A program made the translations under genes and the position numbers. The notes under the pieces were generated by a model, which was not told where the DNA came from, did no database searches, and was given only the letters and a program-made list of their open reading frames with translations. DNA of 64,000 nucleotides, from contig JBJHBM010000011.1 in assembly GCA_050485485.1 (NCBI GenBank), forward strand, positions 1 through 64,000. The letters run 5' to 3'. Every line of letters begins with the position of its first letter. Position 1 is the stretch's first letter. Of this stretch, positions 56,242-64,000 are shown in pieces. The stretch comes from WHSO01 sp050485485. GTDB lineage: Bacteria > Pseudomonadota > Alphaproteobacteria > SMXQ01.

Positions 56242-56736
56242 CTACTTCACGACCGCGCTGTACTTCGGGTCGTTGGTGGCGTCCGACGCGCCCGCGTCCG
56301 CGATCTTACGGGGGCTGGAATCGGTACGGCCCGAGCTGACCGCGCCGTATTCGTGGAAGCCCTGCACCAGCATGACCTCGGCTTCCTCGTCGCTGGTGTT
56401 CTCGAACCAGTAGCGCGCGTTCTTGGGGATCAGCACGCCCTCGAGCCGGCCGAACTCGCCGATCAGCTCGTCGCCGGGGCCGTAGAACTTGAGGCGGCCG
56501 GACAGCACGGTGAACATTCCGTCCACCTTGGAATGATAGTGGAGGTTGTTCTCCCCGCCCTTGGCCTTCAGCACCTGGATGTGGCCGCGCAGCAGCCCCG
56601 AATCGCAGAGCCGCACCGAAACCTTGGGCCGCTCGAAGCCCTCCGGCTTCTTATACGAGAACTTGACGACACGGGCCTCCGCCTCGCGGTGGTCGGTCTC
56701 GGTAAGCTTGTGATCGATCTTTTCGGCGACAGACAT
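56242..56736 (-). CDS. cupin-domain protein
   Basis: 164 residues; GAGGAGG precedes ATG 56736. One cupin barrel: motif 1 in NNLHYHSKVDGMFTVLSGRLKFYG (His-x-His and following Glu replaced by Asp/Gly) and motif 2 in NARYWFENTSDEEAEVM. A metal-binding dioxygenase, isomerase or sugar-binding role is possible. Not enough detail to name a reaction. Followed on the same strand by no other gene before the terminator. Confidence 0.75.
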   Translation of the reverse strand: MSVAEKIDHKLTETDHREAEARVVKFSYKKPEGFERPKVSVRLCDSGLLRGHIQVLKAKGGENNLHYHSKVDGMFTVLSGRLKFYGPGDELIGEFGRLEGVLIPKNARYWFENTSDEEAEVMLVQGFHEYGAVSSGRTDSSPRKIADAGASDATNDPKYSAVVK

Positions 56737-56802
56737 GTTGAATCCTCCTCTCGGGCATTGGTTTTTTATAATTTTAGCAGAAACGGGGCGGGCCCGCACG
56801 GC

Positions 56803-57150
56803 CTAATCCGGGTCCAGCACGGCCCCGTCGGGGCGCCAGTCCCCGGCCCGGTCGATCACCTCCACCGCCCAGACATCAGGGTCGAAGCGGGCCTCGCGGG
56901 CGATGTAGGCGTCGGCCTCGGCCTCCGCCACCGGGGCCGCGCCGAGCGGCCGGCGCCAGGCGAGCCCACCGTCCGGCGCAGTCGCCTGGGCCATCAGTTG
57001 CGCCCGGCCATCGCCGTCGAGGAGCTTGAGGATCACCGTGCCGGCGTCGGCGTCGCCCTTGCGCAGCACCGTCACGATGCGCCCGGTGCCGGCGGCGAGG
57101 CGTACCTGCGCCTGCACCCACAGCCCCGACTTGACCCGCGCCTCCGCCAT
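56803..57150 (-). CDS. DUF1491 family protein
   Basis: 115 residues. Matches the DUF1491 pattern ARVKSGLWVQAQVRL followed by KGDADAGTVILKL. The family is almost limited to Alphaproteobacteria and has no known role. It is encoded upstream of the cupin gene with a 66-base gap and divergent from the small VOC gene. Confidence 0.85.
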   Translation of the reverse strand: MAEARVKSGLWVQAQVRLAAGTGRIVTVLRKGDADAGTVILKLLDGDGRAQLMAQATAPDGGLAWRRPLGAAPVAEAEADAYIAREARFDPDVWAVEVIDRAGDWRPDGAVLDPD

Positions 57151-57263
57151 GCCGCCCTCCGTGCGTTCCCTTCCCGTGCCGCCGGGCGGCCGTATTGGCG
57201 CCCGCCGCGCGCCCCGTTATACTCCGCCCAAACCGGCCGACGGGATTAATCAGGGAGCTTGCG

Positions 57264-57650
57264 ATGATCAAGATGAAGGGGCTGACCCATTTCACCATTC
57301 CGGTCACGGACCTGAAGCGGTCCAAGGACTTCTACGTCAACACGCTGGGCTTCGACTACGTCCGCGAGAACCGCCACATGGTGTTCGTCAAGAACCAGGA
57401 CGACTACTTCGTGCTGACGCATTCGAAGAAGCCGGTCGATCCCAACCCGGACGAAGAGACCGACATCCACACCGCCTTCTACGTGGACCCGGAAGAATAC
57501 GACCGCGCCAAGGAATACCTCGCGTCCAAGGGGGTCAAGATCCTGGCGGACGAGGAGCGCCACGGCGACGCCGCCTTCACCGGCCGCAGCCTCTACTTCC
57601 ACGATCCCGACCGCAACGTGATCGAGCTGCACGATTCCGACAAGGACTGA
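57264..57650 (+). CDS. small VOC (glyoxalase/dioxygenase superfamily) protein
   Basis: 128 residues, one VOC domain. HFTIPVTDLKRSKDFYVNTLGF at the start with His9 as probable metal ligand, a second His in DIHTAFYV, and C-terminal DPDRNVIELHD with the Glu ligand. Such one-domain proteins dimerise to form glyoxalase I, fosfomycin-resistance or dioxygenase active sites. The neighbours do not settle which. Confidence 0.8.
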   Translation: MIKMKGLTHFTIPVTDLKRSKDFYVNTLGFDYVRENRHMVFVKNQDDYFVLTHSKKPVDPNPDEETDIHTAFYVDPEEYDRAKEYLASKGVKILADEERHGDAAFTGRSLYFHDPDRNVIELHDSDKD

Positions 57651-57677
57651 GCGCCGCCGCCGCTTCGTCCTGGGCCC

Positions 57678-58727
57678 TCAGGCGAGGCCGTAAAGTTTCT
57701 GGGAATTGGGGCCGAGGATCTTGTCCACGCTCGCGGCCGGGACCTTGCCGCTCTCGCGCAGGATGCGGAGCGCCTCGATCTCGGCCGAAGTGTCGGTGTG
57801 GCCGTAGTCGGTGCCGACCACGAGGTTGTCGTCGCCCGCGCGCCCGATGACGTAGGGGATGTCGTCGGTCACCTCCACGGTGACGAAGATGTTGGCGTCC
57901 CCGAGCGGATCGGAGGACAGGCGCCTTCCCTTGCGGCGCAGGCGCTTCTCCGCATCGATCAGCGCATACGGTACCCAGCTCGCGGACGCCTCGATGAAGC
58001 CCCAGCGCAGGCCCGGAAAGCGCTTCGGCACCTCGAACTCCAGCAGGCCGTGGAAGCACGAGATCATGGACAGCTTGAACTTGGCGAAGTTGTGGGGCTC
58101 CAGGAACTTGTGATTCTGGTAGGAGCCGTTGCCGGCATGGAAGGTGATGGCGAGGCCGAGCTCCTGGGCCGCCTCGTAGAGCGGCCAGAAGTAGGAGTCG
58201 AACGCCATGCGCTCACACTCGAACGGGCGCACGAATACCGAGACCGCACCGTTCTCCCTGCAAAACGCGAGCTCCTCGCGCAGCCGGTGGAGCGAGTTGA
58301 GCGGCGCCATCGCCGCCCAGCGCAGCCGCGTCGGCGCCGCGCGCCAGATGTCGGCGAGCCAGCGGTTATAGGCGTGGTAGAGCGCGTACTCCCCTGCCGC
58401 CTCGCGCGCGCACGGCGACAGGAAGACGGTCGGATAGAGCACCTGGACGTCGATGGAAAGCTCGTCCATGTGCGCGACGCGCTTGGCGACGCTCGTCAGC
58501 TCGCGCGACGCCGCATCCATCCGCTCGACGTCCACGTTGCGGTCCCAGGGCTGGGAATGGGTCCCGAACATGACCCATTCCTTCGAGACGTTGCCCCGGT
58601 TCGACTGGCCGAAGGCCCCCGACACCTGGCGCAGCACCATGGGCGCGTAGGCGCGCGCCGCCTCGGGCAGATAGGACCAGGTCTGGTCGTTCTCGATCAC
58701 GTGGGCGTCGGCATCGATGACGGTCAT
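57678..58727 (-). CDS. amidohydrolase family protein (ACMSD-like, second paralog)
   Basis: 349 residues from ATG 58727, chosen because GGAGA precedes it and the protein opens MTVIDADAHVIEND. Metal residues: Asp7-x-His9 in place of His-x-His, a His in ITFHAGNG, a His in SCFHGLLEF and Asp in VVGTDYGHTD. Asp-x-His variants occur in amidohydrolase_2 decarboxylases and hydrolases. Similar in type to the protein at 12630 but distant. Divergent from the molybdenum hydroxylase operon at 59015, so it may be a functional neighbour of it. Confidence 0.75.
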   Translation of the reverse strand: MTVIDADAHVIENDQTWSYLPEAARAYAPMVLRQVSGAFGQSNRGNVSKEWVMFGTHSQPWDRNVDVERMDAASRELTSVAKRVAHMDELSIDVQVLYPTVFLSPCAREAAGEYALYHAYNRWLADIWRAAPTRLRWAAMAPLNSLHRLREELAFCRENGAVSVFVRPFECERMAFDSYFWPLYEAAQELGLAITFHAGNGSYQNHKFLEPHNFAKFKLSMISCFHGLLEFEVPKRFPGLRWGFIEASASWVPYALIDAEKRLRRKGRRLSSDPLGDANIFVTVEVTDDIPYVIGRAGDDNLVVGTDYGHTDTSAEIEALRILRESGKVPAASVDKILGPNSQKLYGLA

Positions 58728-59014
58728 CGGCAAGTCTCCGGAGAAATCGCGGGGCGACGGCATTTCCGCCCTTATACCCCGATTCGTCCGCCGCGGCGAA
58801 GCCCGGGACGCGTCTCTCGGGCATGGAAACCCTTTTACTTTCAAGCCCCGCCATATAGAATTTCGGAGCTTGGGCGCCCGCCGTATCCAGGGCGCCATCA
58901 ATGGACACGGCGGTTCCTGGCGTCGTCGCGGTCGCGGCCGACGGCGGGGTGGCGTTGGCGTGTCGCGTATGACCTAGAAGGGCCGCATGGCCCTCAGCCT
59001 GTCGGGGAGCGACG

Positions 59015-61363
59015 ATGGACAGTTTCGGCGAAAAATTCGGGATCGGCCAGCCGGTGCGGCGCAAGGAGGACCAGCGCCTGCTGACGGGCGGCGGCCGCTA
59101 CACCGACGACGTGAACGTCCCGGGCCAGGTTCATCTCGTGTTCCTGCGCTCGCCCGTCGCCCATGCGCGCATCCGCGGCATCGACACGGCGGCGGCCAAG
59201 AAGGCGCCCGGCGTGATCGGCGTCTTCTGGGGCAAGGACATGGAGGCCGACGGCGTCGGCCGCGTGGCGACCGACGCTCAGCTCAAGGACCGCGCGGGCA
59301 ACGTCATGTTCCGCAGCCAGCGCCTCGCCCTGCCGGTGGACAAGGCGCGCTACGCCGGCGAGCCGCTGGCGGTGGTGGTCGCCGAGACCGCCCACCAGGC
59401 ACGCGACGCGGCCGAGCTGATCGAGGCCGACCTCGAGGACCTGCCGATCGTCGTCACCGCCGCCCAGGCGCTCGCCGACGGCGCGCCCGCGCTCCACGAC
59501 GAGAAGCCCGACAACATCTGCCTGCACTGGGAGAACGACGGCCCGGAGCCCTACGACGCCGCGGCGAAGAGGGCCCACAAGGTCGTCTCCATCGATCTCG
59601 TCAACAACCGCGTCGTGCCGGTGCCGATGGAGCCCAAGTGCTGCATCGCCTCCATGGGCGACGACGGGCGGCTCACCGTCTACGCGCCGTTCCAGGGCGG
59701 ACGGCGCGTCCAGGGCGCCCTGTGCGACCTGCTGTTCGGCGGCGACAAGTCGAAGGTCCGCCACGTGGCCCAGAACACCGGCGGCGGATTCGGCACGCGC
59801 TCCAAGATCTATCCCGAGATCGTGGCCGTGGCCTATGCGGCCAAGAAGCTCGGCCGCACCGTCAAGTGGTCGGGCGACCGCTCGGAAACCTTCGTCTCCG
59901 ACCTGCACGGGCGCGACCAGGTCAACAAGGCCGAGCTCGCGCTGGACAAGGACGGCAAAATTCTCGGCTACAAGATACTGAATCACGTCAACATCGGCGC
60001 CTGGGTCACGGAGAACGGTGCGCGCCTGCCCATCGACGGCGGCGGGCGCATCGTCGGCGGCTGCTACGACATTCCCGTCCTCTACTATTCCTGCAAGGCG
60101 GTGATGACCAACACGGTGCCGACCGACACCTACCGCGGCGCAGGCCGGCCCGAGGCCAACTACCTGATCGAGCGCCTGATCCAGAAGGCCGCCGAGGAGA
60201 TGGGCATCGATCCGCTGGAGATGCGCAAGCGCAACTACATCAAGGCTTTCCCCTACACGACCCAGATGGGGCTCAAGATCGATTGCGGCGACTTCGCCAA
60301 GTGCCAGGACGAGGCCGCCCACGGCGCGGACTGGAAGGGATTCGAGGCGCGCCGCAAGGAAGCCGCGAAGCGCGGCCGGCTGCGCGGCATCGGCCTCGCC
60401 TCGTTCATCGAGGGCGCGGGCGGGCGGCCCGAGGAGACCATGCGGCTCCGTTTCGAGAAGAACGGCCGGCTGACCATCCTCTCCGGCACCTATTCGCACG
60501 GCCAGGGCCATACGACGGTCTATTCGCAGATCGCCCACGACAAGCTCGGCGTGCCGTTCGAGGACGTGGACCTGATCCAGGGCGACACCGACACCACGCC
60601 CGAGGGCGCGGCCGGCACCTTCGGCTCGCGCTCCTCCCAGATGGGCGGCGTCGCGATCCTGCGCGCGGCCGACGCGATCATCGCGAAGGGCAAGAAGATC
60701 GCTGGCCACCTGCTGCAGACCCCGGCCACGGAGATCGCCTTCGAGGGCGGCGAGTTCCGCACCAAGCGCGGCTCGGCGGTCAGCATCACCGACGTCGCCA
60801 AGGCGGCGCACGACCCCGCCAAGCTGCCGGAAGGGACCGATCCCGGCCTCGACGAGACCTACCAGTACAAGCGCGAATTCCCGATGAACTACCCCAACGG
60901 CTGCCACGTCTGCGAGGTCGAGGTCGATCCCGATACCGGCGGGATCGAGCTGGTCGCCTTCGTCGCCGCCGACGACTGCGGCACCGTCCTCAACCCGCTG
61001 ATCGTCCACGGCCAGGTCCACGGCGGCGTCGCCCAGGGCATCGGCCAGGCGCTGACCGAGCATACGGTCTACGACGAGGAGACCGGACAGCTGCTGACCG
61101 GCACCTTCATGGACTACGGCATGCCCAAGGCGCACCACTTCCCGCACATGGAGGCCCATTTCGTGCCGGTTCCGACGCCCAACAACGAGCTCGGCGTCAA
61201 GGGCGCGGGCGAGGCCGGCTGCTGCGGCGCGCCGACCGCCTTCGTCCATGCGGTGCTCGACGCGCTGAAGCCGCTCGGCATCCGCCACATCGACATGCCG
61301 CTCACGCCCAACCGCGTGTGGCGCGCCATCCACGAAGCCCGCAGCAAGGGAGTTGCCGCGTAA
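59015..61363 (+). CDS. xanthine dehydrogenase/CO dehydrogenase-family molybdenum subunit (CoxL-like)
   Basis: 782 residues; GGGGAG before the ATG. Typical large subunit that binds Mo-pterin cytosine dinucleotide: GGGRYTDDVNVPGQ at the start, FQGGRRVQGALCDLLF, TYRGAGRPEANYLIERL (AYRGAGR form, not the AYRCSFR form of true CO dehydrogenase), SHGQGH and the catalytic Glu in GVKGAGEAGCC. Heads the order coxL-G-S-M found for aerobic aldehyde, aromatic or CO-type hydroxylases. Substrate unknown, probably an aldehyde or heteroaromatic. Confidence 0.92.
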   Translation: MDSFGEKFGIGQPVRRKEDQRLLTGGGRYTDDVNVPGQVHLVFLRSPVAHARIRGIDTAAAKKAPGVIGVFWGKDMEADGVGRVATDAQLKDRAGNVMFRSQRLALPVDKARYAGEPLAVVVAETAHQARDAAELIEADLEDLPIVVTAAQALADGAPALHDEKPDNICLHWENDGPEPYDAAAKRAHKVVSIDLVNNRVVPVPMEPKCCIASMGDDGRLTVYAPFQGGRRVQGALCDLLFGGDKSKVRHVAQNTGGGFGTRSKIYPEIVAVAYAAKKLGRTVKWSGDRSETFVSDLHGRDQVNKAELALDKDGKILGYKILNHVNIGAWVTENGARLPIDGGGRIVGGCYDIPVLYYSCKAVMTNTVPTDTYRGAGRPEANYLIERLIQKAAEEMGIDPLEMRKRNYIKAFPYTTQMGLKIDCGDFAKCQDEAAHGADWKGFEARRKEAAKRGRLRGIGLASFIEGAGGRPEETMRLRFEKNGRLTILSGTYSHGQGHTTVYSQIAHDKLGVPFEDVDLIQGDTDTTPEGAAGTFGSRSSQMGGVAILRAADAIIAKGKKIAGHLLQTPATEIAFEGGEFRTKRGSAVSITDVAKAAHDPAKLPEGTDPGLDETYQYKREFPMNYPNGCHVCEVEVDPDTGGIELVAFVAADDCGTVLNPLIVHGQVHGGVAQGIGQALTEHTVYDEETGQLLTGTFMDYGMPKAHHFPHMEAHFVPVPTPNNELGVKGAGEAGCCGAPTAFVHAVLDALKPLGIRHIDMPLTPNRVWRAIHEARSKGVAA

Positions 61364-61821
61364 TGGACATGTCCGGCGAAAAGCGAGTCCCCGCCTCCCG
61401 CGAGACGGTTTGGGCCGCGCTCAACGATCCCGACGCCCTCAAGGCCTCGATCCCCGGATGCGAATCGATCGAGAAGAAGTCCGACACCGAGTTCGCGGCC
61501 AAGGTCGCGCTCGCGATCGGGCCGGTGAAGGCGCGCTTCGCGGGCGAGGTCACGCTCAGCGACCTCGACCCGCCCAGCAGCTACAAGCTGTCGGGCGAGG
61601 GCAAGGGCGGCATCGCCGGCTTCGGCAAGGGCGAGGCCCGGGTGACGCTGCGCGAGGAGAACGGCGAGACCGTCATCGCCTACGTCGTCCATGCCACCGT
61701 CGGCGGCAAACTCGCCCAGGTCGGCCAGCGCCTGATCGACACGACCGCCAAGAAGCTCGCCGAAAAGTTCTTCGAGAATTTCAGCCAGTACCTGATCCGG
61801 CAGGGTCAGAGCACGGCATGA
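61363..61821 (+). CDS. CoxG-like SRPBCC family protein
   Basis: 152 residues. SRPBCC helix-grip fold with CoxG signature VPASRETVWAALNDPDALKASIPGCESIEK and a later VGGKLAQVGQRLID. In CO dehydrogenase operons CoxG recruits the enzyme to the membrane. Its ATG shares one base with the coxL stop (TAATG), so translation is coupled. Confidence 0.88.
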   Translation: MDMSGEKRVPASRETVWAALNDPDALKASIPGCESIEKKSDTEFAAKVALAIGPVKARFAGEVTLSDLDPPSSYKLSGEGKGGIAGFGKGEARVTLREENGETVIAYVVHATVGGKLAQVGQRLIDTTAKKLAEKFFENFSQYLIRQGQSTA

Positions 61822-61902
61822 ACGAGTCCTGATCCGTCAATCGCCGAACGTGGTCCGGCCCAAGCCTGCGGGACCGGACGGCGTACCAAAGGGAGGGGAG
61901 CC

Positions 61903-62388
61903 TTGAGCACCACCAAAGTCACGATGACCGTCAACGGCAAGAAGGCGTCGGCCGACGTCGAGCCGCGTACCCTGCTGGTCCACTACCTCAGGGAGCACAT
62001 CGGCCTGACCGGCACGCACGTGGGCTGCGATACGACCCAGTGCGGCTGCTGCACCATCCATCTCAACGGCGAGGCGGTGAAGTCCTGCACCGTGCTCGCG
62101 GTCCAATGCGAGGGCGCCGACGTCACCACCATCGAGGGCCTCGCCGCCCCTGACGGCGAACTGCACCCGATGCAGAAGGCATTCTGGGAACACCACGGCC
62201 TGCAGTGCGGCTTCTGCACCCCCGGCATGGTGATGATGGGCTGTGACATCGGGCGGCGCGTCCCGGACGCCGACGAGAAGACCATCCGCCACGAGCTGGA
62301 GGGCAATCTCTGCCGCTGCACCGGTTACGAGCACATCGTCGAGGCCATTCACAGCGGCATTCGCGCCATGAACCAGGCGAAGCGCTGA
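61903..62388 (+). CDS. 2Fe-2S subunit of the molybdenum hydroxylase (CoxS-like)
   Basis: 161 residues. Plant-type cluster ligands Cys42, 47, 50 and 62 (GCDTTQCGCC ... SC) and second-cluster ligands Cys102, 105, 137 and 139 (CGFC ... CRC). Start is TTG 61903, since AGGGAGGGG is ideally placed and no ATG lies between. Transfers electrons from the Mo site to FAD. Confidence 0.93.
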   Translation: MSTTKVTMTVNGKKASADVEPRTLLVHYLREHIGLTGTHVGCDTTQCGCCTIHLNGEAVKSCTVLAVQCEGADVTTIEGLAAPDGELHPMQKAFWEHHGLQCGFCTPGMVMMGCDIGRRVPDADEKTIRHELEGNLCRCTGYEHIVEAIHSGIRAMNQAKR

Positions 62389-62412
62389 GCCGCAAGCGGG
62401 AGGATCCACGTC

Positions 62413-63210
62413 ATGTACGCATTCAACTACCATCGCCCGAAGTCCCTCGACGAAGCCGCCAAGAAGGTGGGCGAGGCCGACGACGGCAAGATCATCGCCG
62501 GCGGCATGTCGCTGCTGCCTTCCATGAAGCTGCGGCTCGCGGCCCCCTCGGACCTCGTCGATCTCGCCGCCGTCGAAGGGCTCAAGGGCATCACGGTATC
62601 CGGCAAGACCGTCACCGTCGGCGCCATGACCCGCCACGTCGACGTGCAGACCTCGGCCGACGTGAAGAAGGCGATCCCGGCGCTGGCCGCGCTCGCGGGC
62701 GGCATCGGCGATCCCGCCGTGCGCAACCGCGGCACCATCGGCGGCTCCATCGCCAATGCCGACCCGGCGGCCGACTATCCGGCGGCGGTGCTCGGCCTCG
62801 GCGCCACCGTCGAGACCAACAAGCGCAAGATCGCGGGCGACGACTTCTTCATCGGCCTGTTCGAGACCGCGCTCGAGCCCGGCGAGCTCGTCAAGGCGGT
62901 CCACTTCCCGGTGCCTGATGCCGCGGCTTACGAAAAGTTCCCCCACCCCGCCTCCGGCTTCGCCATGACCGGCGCCTTCGTCGCCCGCTTCGGCAAGGAG
63001 GTCCGGGTCGCCATCACCGGCGCCAAGGACCATGTGTTCCGCGTGCCGGAGATGGAGAAGGCGCTCGCGGCGAGCTTCAAGCCGGACGCCGTCGCCGGCA
63101 TCGCCCTGCCGGAGGACGACATGCTCTCCGACATCCATTGCGCCGCCGACTACCGCGCCCATCTGGTGACGGTGATCGCGAAGCGCGCCGTGGCCAAGAT
63201 CGCCGGCTGA
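62413..63210 (+). CDS. FAD-binding subunit of the molybdenum hydroxylase (CoxM-like)
   Basis: 265 residues. FAD motifs AGGMSLLPSMKLRL and the signature GDPAVRNRGTIGGSIANADPAADYPAAVLGL. Completes the L-S-M trio with the genes upstream and passes electrons to the respiratory chain. Ends at a strong terminator. Confidence 0.92.
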   Translation: MYAFNYHRPKSLDEAAKKVGEADDGKIIAGGMSLLPSMKLRLAAPSDLVDLAAVEGLKGITVSGKTVTVGAMTRHVDVQTSADVKKAIPALAALAGGIGDPAVRNRGTIGGSIANADPAADYPAAVLGLGATVETNKRKIAGDDFFIGLFETALEPGELVKAVHFPVPDAAAYEKFPHPASGFAMTGAFVARFGKEVRVAITGAKDHVFRVPEMEKALAASFKPDAVAGIALPEDDMLSDIHCAADYRAHLVTVIAKRAVAKIAG

Positions 63211-63232
63211 TCCCGGACCGAACGGAGCTCGA

Positions 63233-63262
63233 AGGGCGGCGCCGTCGGGCGCCGCCCTTTTT
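63233..63262 (+). terminator. Rho-independent terminator of the molybdenum hydroxylase operon
   Basis: AGGGCGGCGCC-GTCG-GGCGCCGCCCT is a perfect 11-bp stem followed by TTTTT. Confidence 0.9.
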
Positions 63263-63402
63263 CCATGCGCGGGCACGCCCCGCGCACCCGGCGGAATTCT
63301 TCGGGCTTCGCCGCGATAAAATGCCCCGCAACGGAGAAACTTGTCTTATTTTGGCCTTTTTATGCCACTTCTATGGCGCGTTTTCATCGGTTCGGAGCCG
63401 TC

Positions 63403-64000
63403 ATGACTCTCGCCCGACAACTCCTCGTCATCCTGGGCCTTGTGATCCTCCTCGCGGCGGCGTGGTGGCTGTTCCTGCGCCCGGCCGACATGGCCGGAAC
63501 GGTGGAGGATTCCGGGCCGGCGCGCGCCGTGCCCGTCGAGGTCGCCACCGCCGAGACCGGACGGGTCAGCGTCGTCGTGGAAAGCGTCGGCACCGCCCGG
63601 GCGCGGCAGGCGGTCGACGTGGTCGCAAACGTCTCCGGCCATGTCGTCGAGATCCTGTTCCGGGCGGGCGACCTGGTCGAGCCGGGCCAGCCCCTCCTCC
63701 GCCTGGAGGACACCATCGAGCGCGCCAGCCTCGCCGAGGCCCGCGCGGTGCTGGACGAGGCCGCCCTGCAGCACAAGCGGGCCCGGCAGCTCGTCGCGGA
63801 CCAGACCATACCGCAGACGCGGCTGGACGAACTGACCTCGGCCCATGCCGTCGCCCAGGCACGCTTCCAGGCCGCGGAGCGGCGGCTCGACGAACGCACG
63901 GTCCGCGCCCCCTTCCGGGGCGTCGTGGGCCTGCGCGAAGTGGACGTCGGGGCGCGCATCTCGGGCGACACCACCATCACGCGGCTTGAGGACCGCTCGG
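63403..64000 (+). CDS. RND efflux membrane-fusion (HlyD/MFP) protein, N-terminal part
   Basis: About 199 residues are in the window and the gene runs off the right edge with no stop. N-terminal membrane anchor (LLVILGLVILLAAAWWLFL), then barrel-sandwich half GHVVEILFRAGDLVEPGQPLLRLED, a helical hairpin (ERASLAEARAVLDEAALQHKRA), and the second half TVRAPFRGVVGLREVDVGARI. These define periplasmic adaptors of tripartite efflux pumps. An inner-membrane RND gene is expected next. Start at 63403 (CGGAG upstream) or 63373. Confidence 0.85.
   Translation, partial: MTLARQLLVILGLVILLAAAWWLFLRPADMAGTVEDSGPARAVPVEVATAETGRVSVVVESVGTARARQAVDVVANVSGHVVEILFRAGDLVEPGQPLLRLEDTIERASLAEARAVLDEAALQHKRARQLVADQTIPQTRLDELTSAHAVAQARFQAAERRLDERTVRAPFRGVVGLREVDVGARISGDTTITRLEDRS

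Noticed and set aside
59015..63210. True aerobic CO dehydrogenase (form I)
   Set aside because: The active-site loop reads AYRGAGR-like and not AYRCSFR, so CO oxidation is not supported.

Overview
The window is high-GC (roughly two-thirds G+C by eye), densely coded chromosomal DNA of an alphaproteobacterium. The pointers are an alphaproteobacterial DUF1491 gene, tandem bactofilins, a glnB-glnA pair behind a sigma-54 promoter, ParE, and an IscR-type Rrf2 gene leading a SUF operon. An order such as Rhodospirillales or Hyphomicrobiales is plausible but not proven. There is no phage, plasmid backbone, rRNA operon or CRISPR array.

Layout. 0-2.2 kb: start of a DapA-family gene, a TctC/Bug-like binding protein, a YCII protein and a lysine-rich histone H1-like protein. 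2.7-16.8 kb: a catabolic block with an IclR regulator, an extradiol dioxygenase-like VOC protein, an FAH-family hydrolase, a two-subunit molybdenum enzyme of the pyrogallol-phloroglucinol transhydroxylase type, a ThDP enzyme, two Bug proteins, an ACMSD-type amidohydrolase, a polysaccharide-deacetylase-fold hydrolase and a THI5-like binding protein. 16.9-20.2 kb: GST, DUF4126, DUF1007 and a NicO transporter, then tRNA-His. 20.5-27.9 kb: housekeeping genes glnB, glnA, parE, a lipoprotein, an RhlE-type helicase and an extensin-like protein. 28.1-34.2 kb: a second catabolic block with a two-domain VOC protein, FAH hydrolase, MDR oxidoreductase, Bug protein, SDR and dienelactone hydrolase.

34.3-40.9 kb: the SUF operon rrf2-sufB-C-D-S-U-T-A. 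40.9-46.5 kb: a hypothetical gene, dusA, a DoxX-like protein, an FAD oxidoreductase and typA. 46.5-52.0 kb: a lower-GC accessory stretch beside a tRNA 3' remnant, with a NERD protein, an RHH protein, a 1097-residue N6-adenine methylase and a PD-(D/E)XK nuclease-like protein, all on the minus strand; this is a candidate restriction/defence module. 52.1-58.7 kb: CHAP lipoprotein, beta-hydroxyacid dehydrogenase, two bactofilins, TauD-like dioxygenase, cupin, DUF1491, small VOC, second amidohydrolase. 59.0-63.2 kb: a coxL-G-S-M-type molybdenum hydroxylase operon, followed by the start of an RND membrane-fusion gene.

How it fits together. The catabolic blocks read as uptake (four Bug proteins), ring hydroxylation or hydroxyl transfer (molybdenum enzyme), ring opening (extradiol and possibly ThDP chemistry) and processing of the products (FAH, dienelactone hydrolase, amidohydrolases). 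The most unusual point is the transhydroxylase-type enzyme: its large subunit carries an SCP2-like N-terminal fusion, and its small subunit appears to have lost the ligands of one of three expected iron-sulfur clusters.
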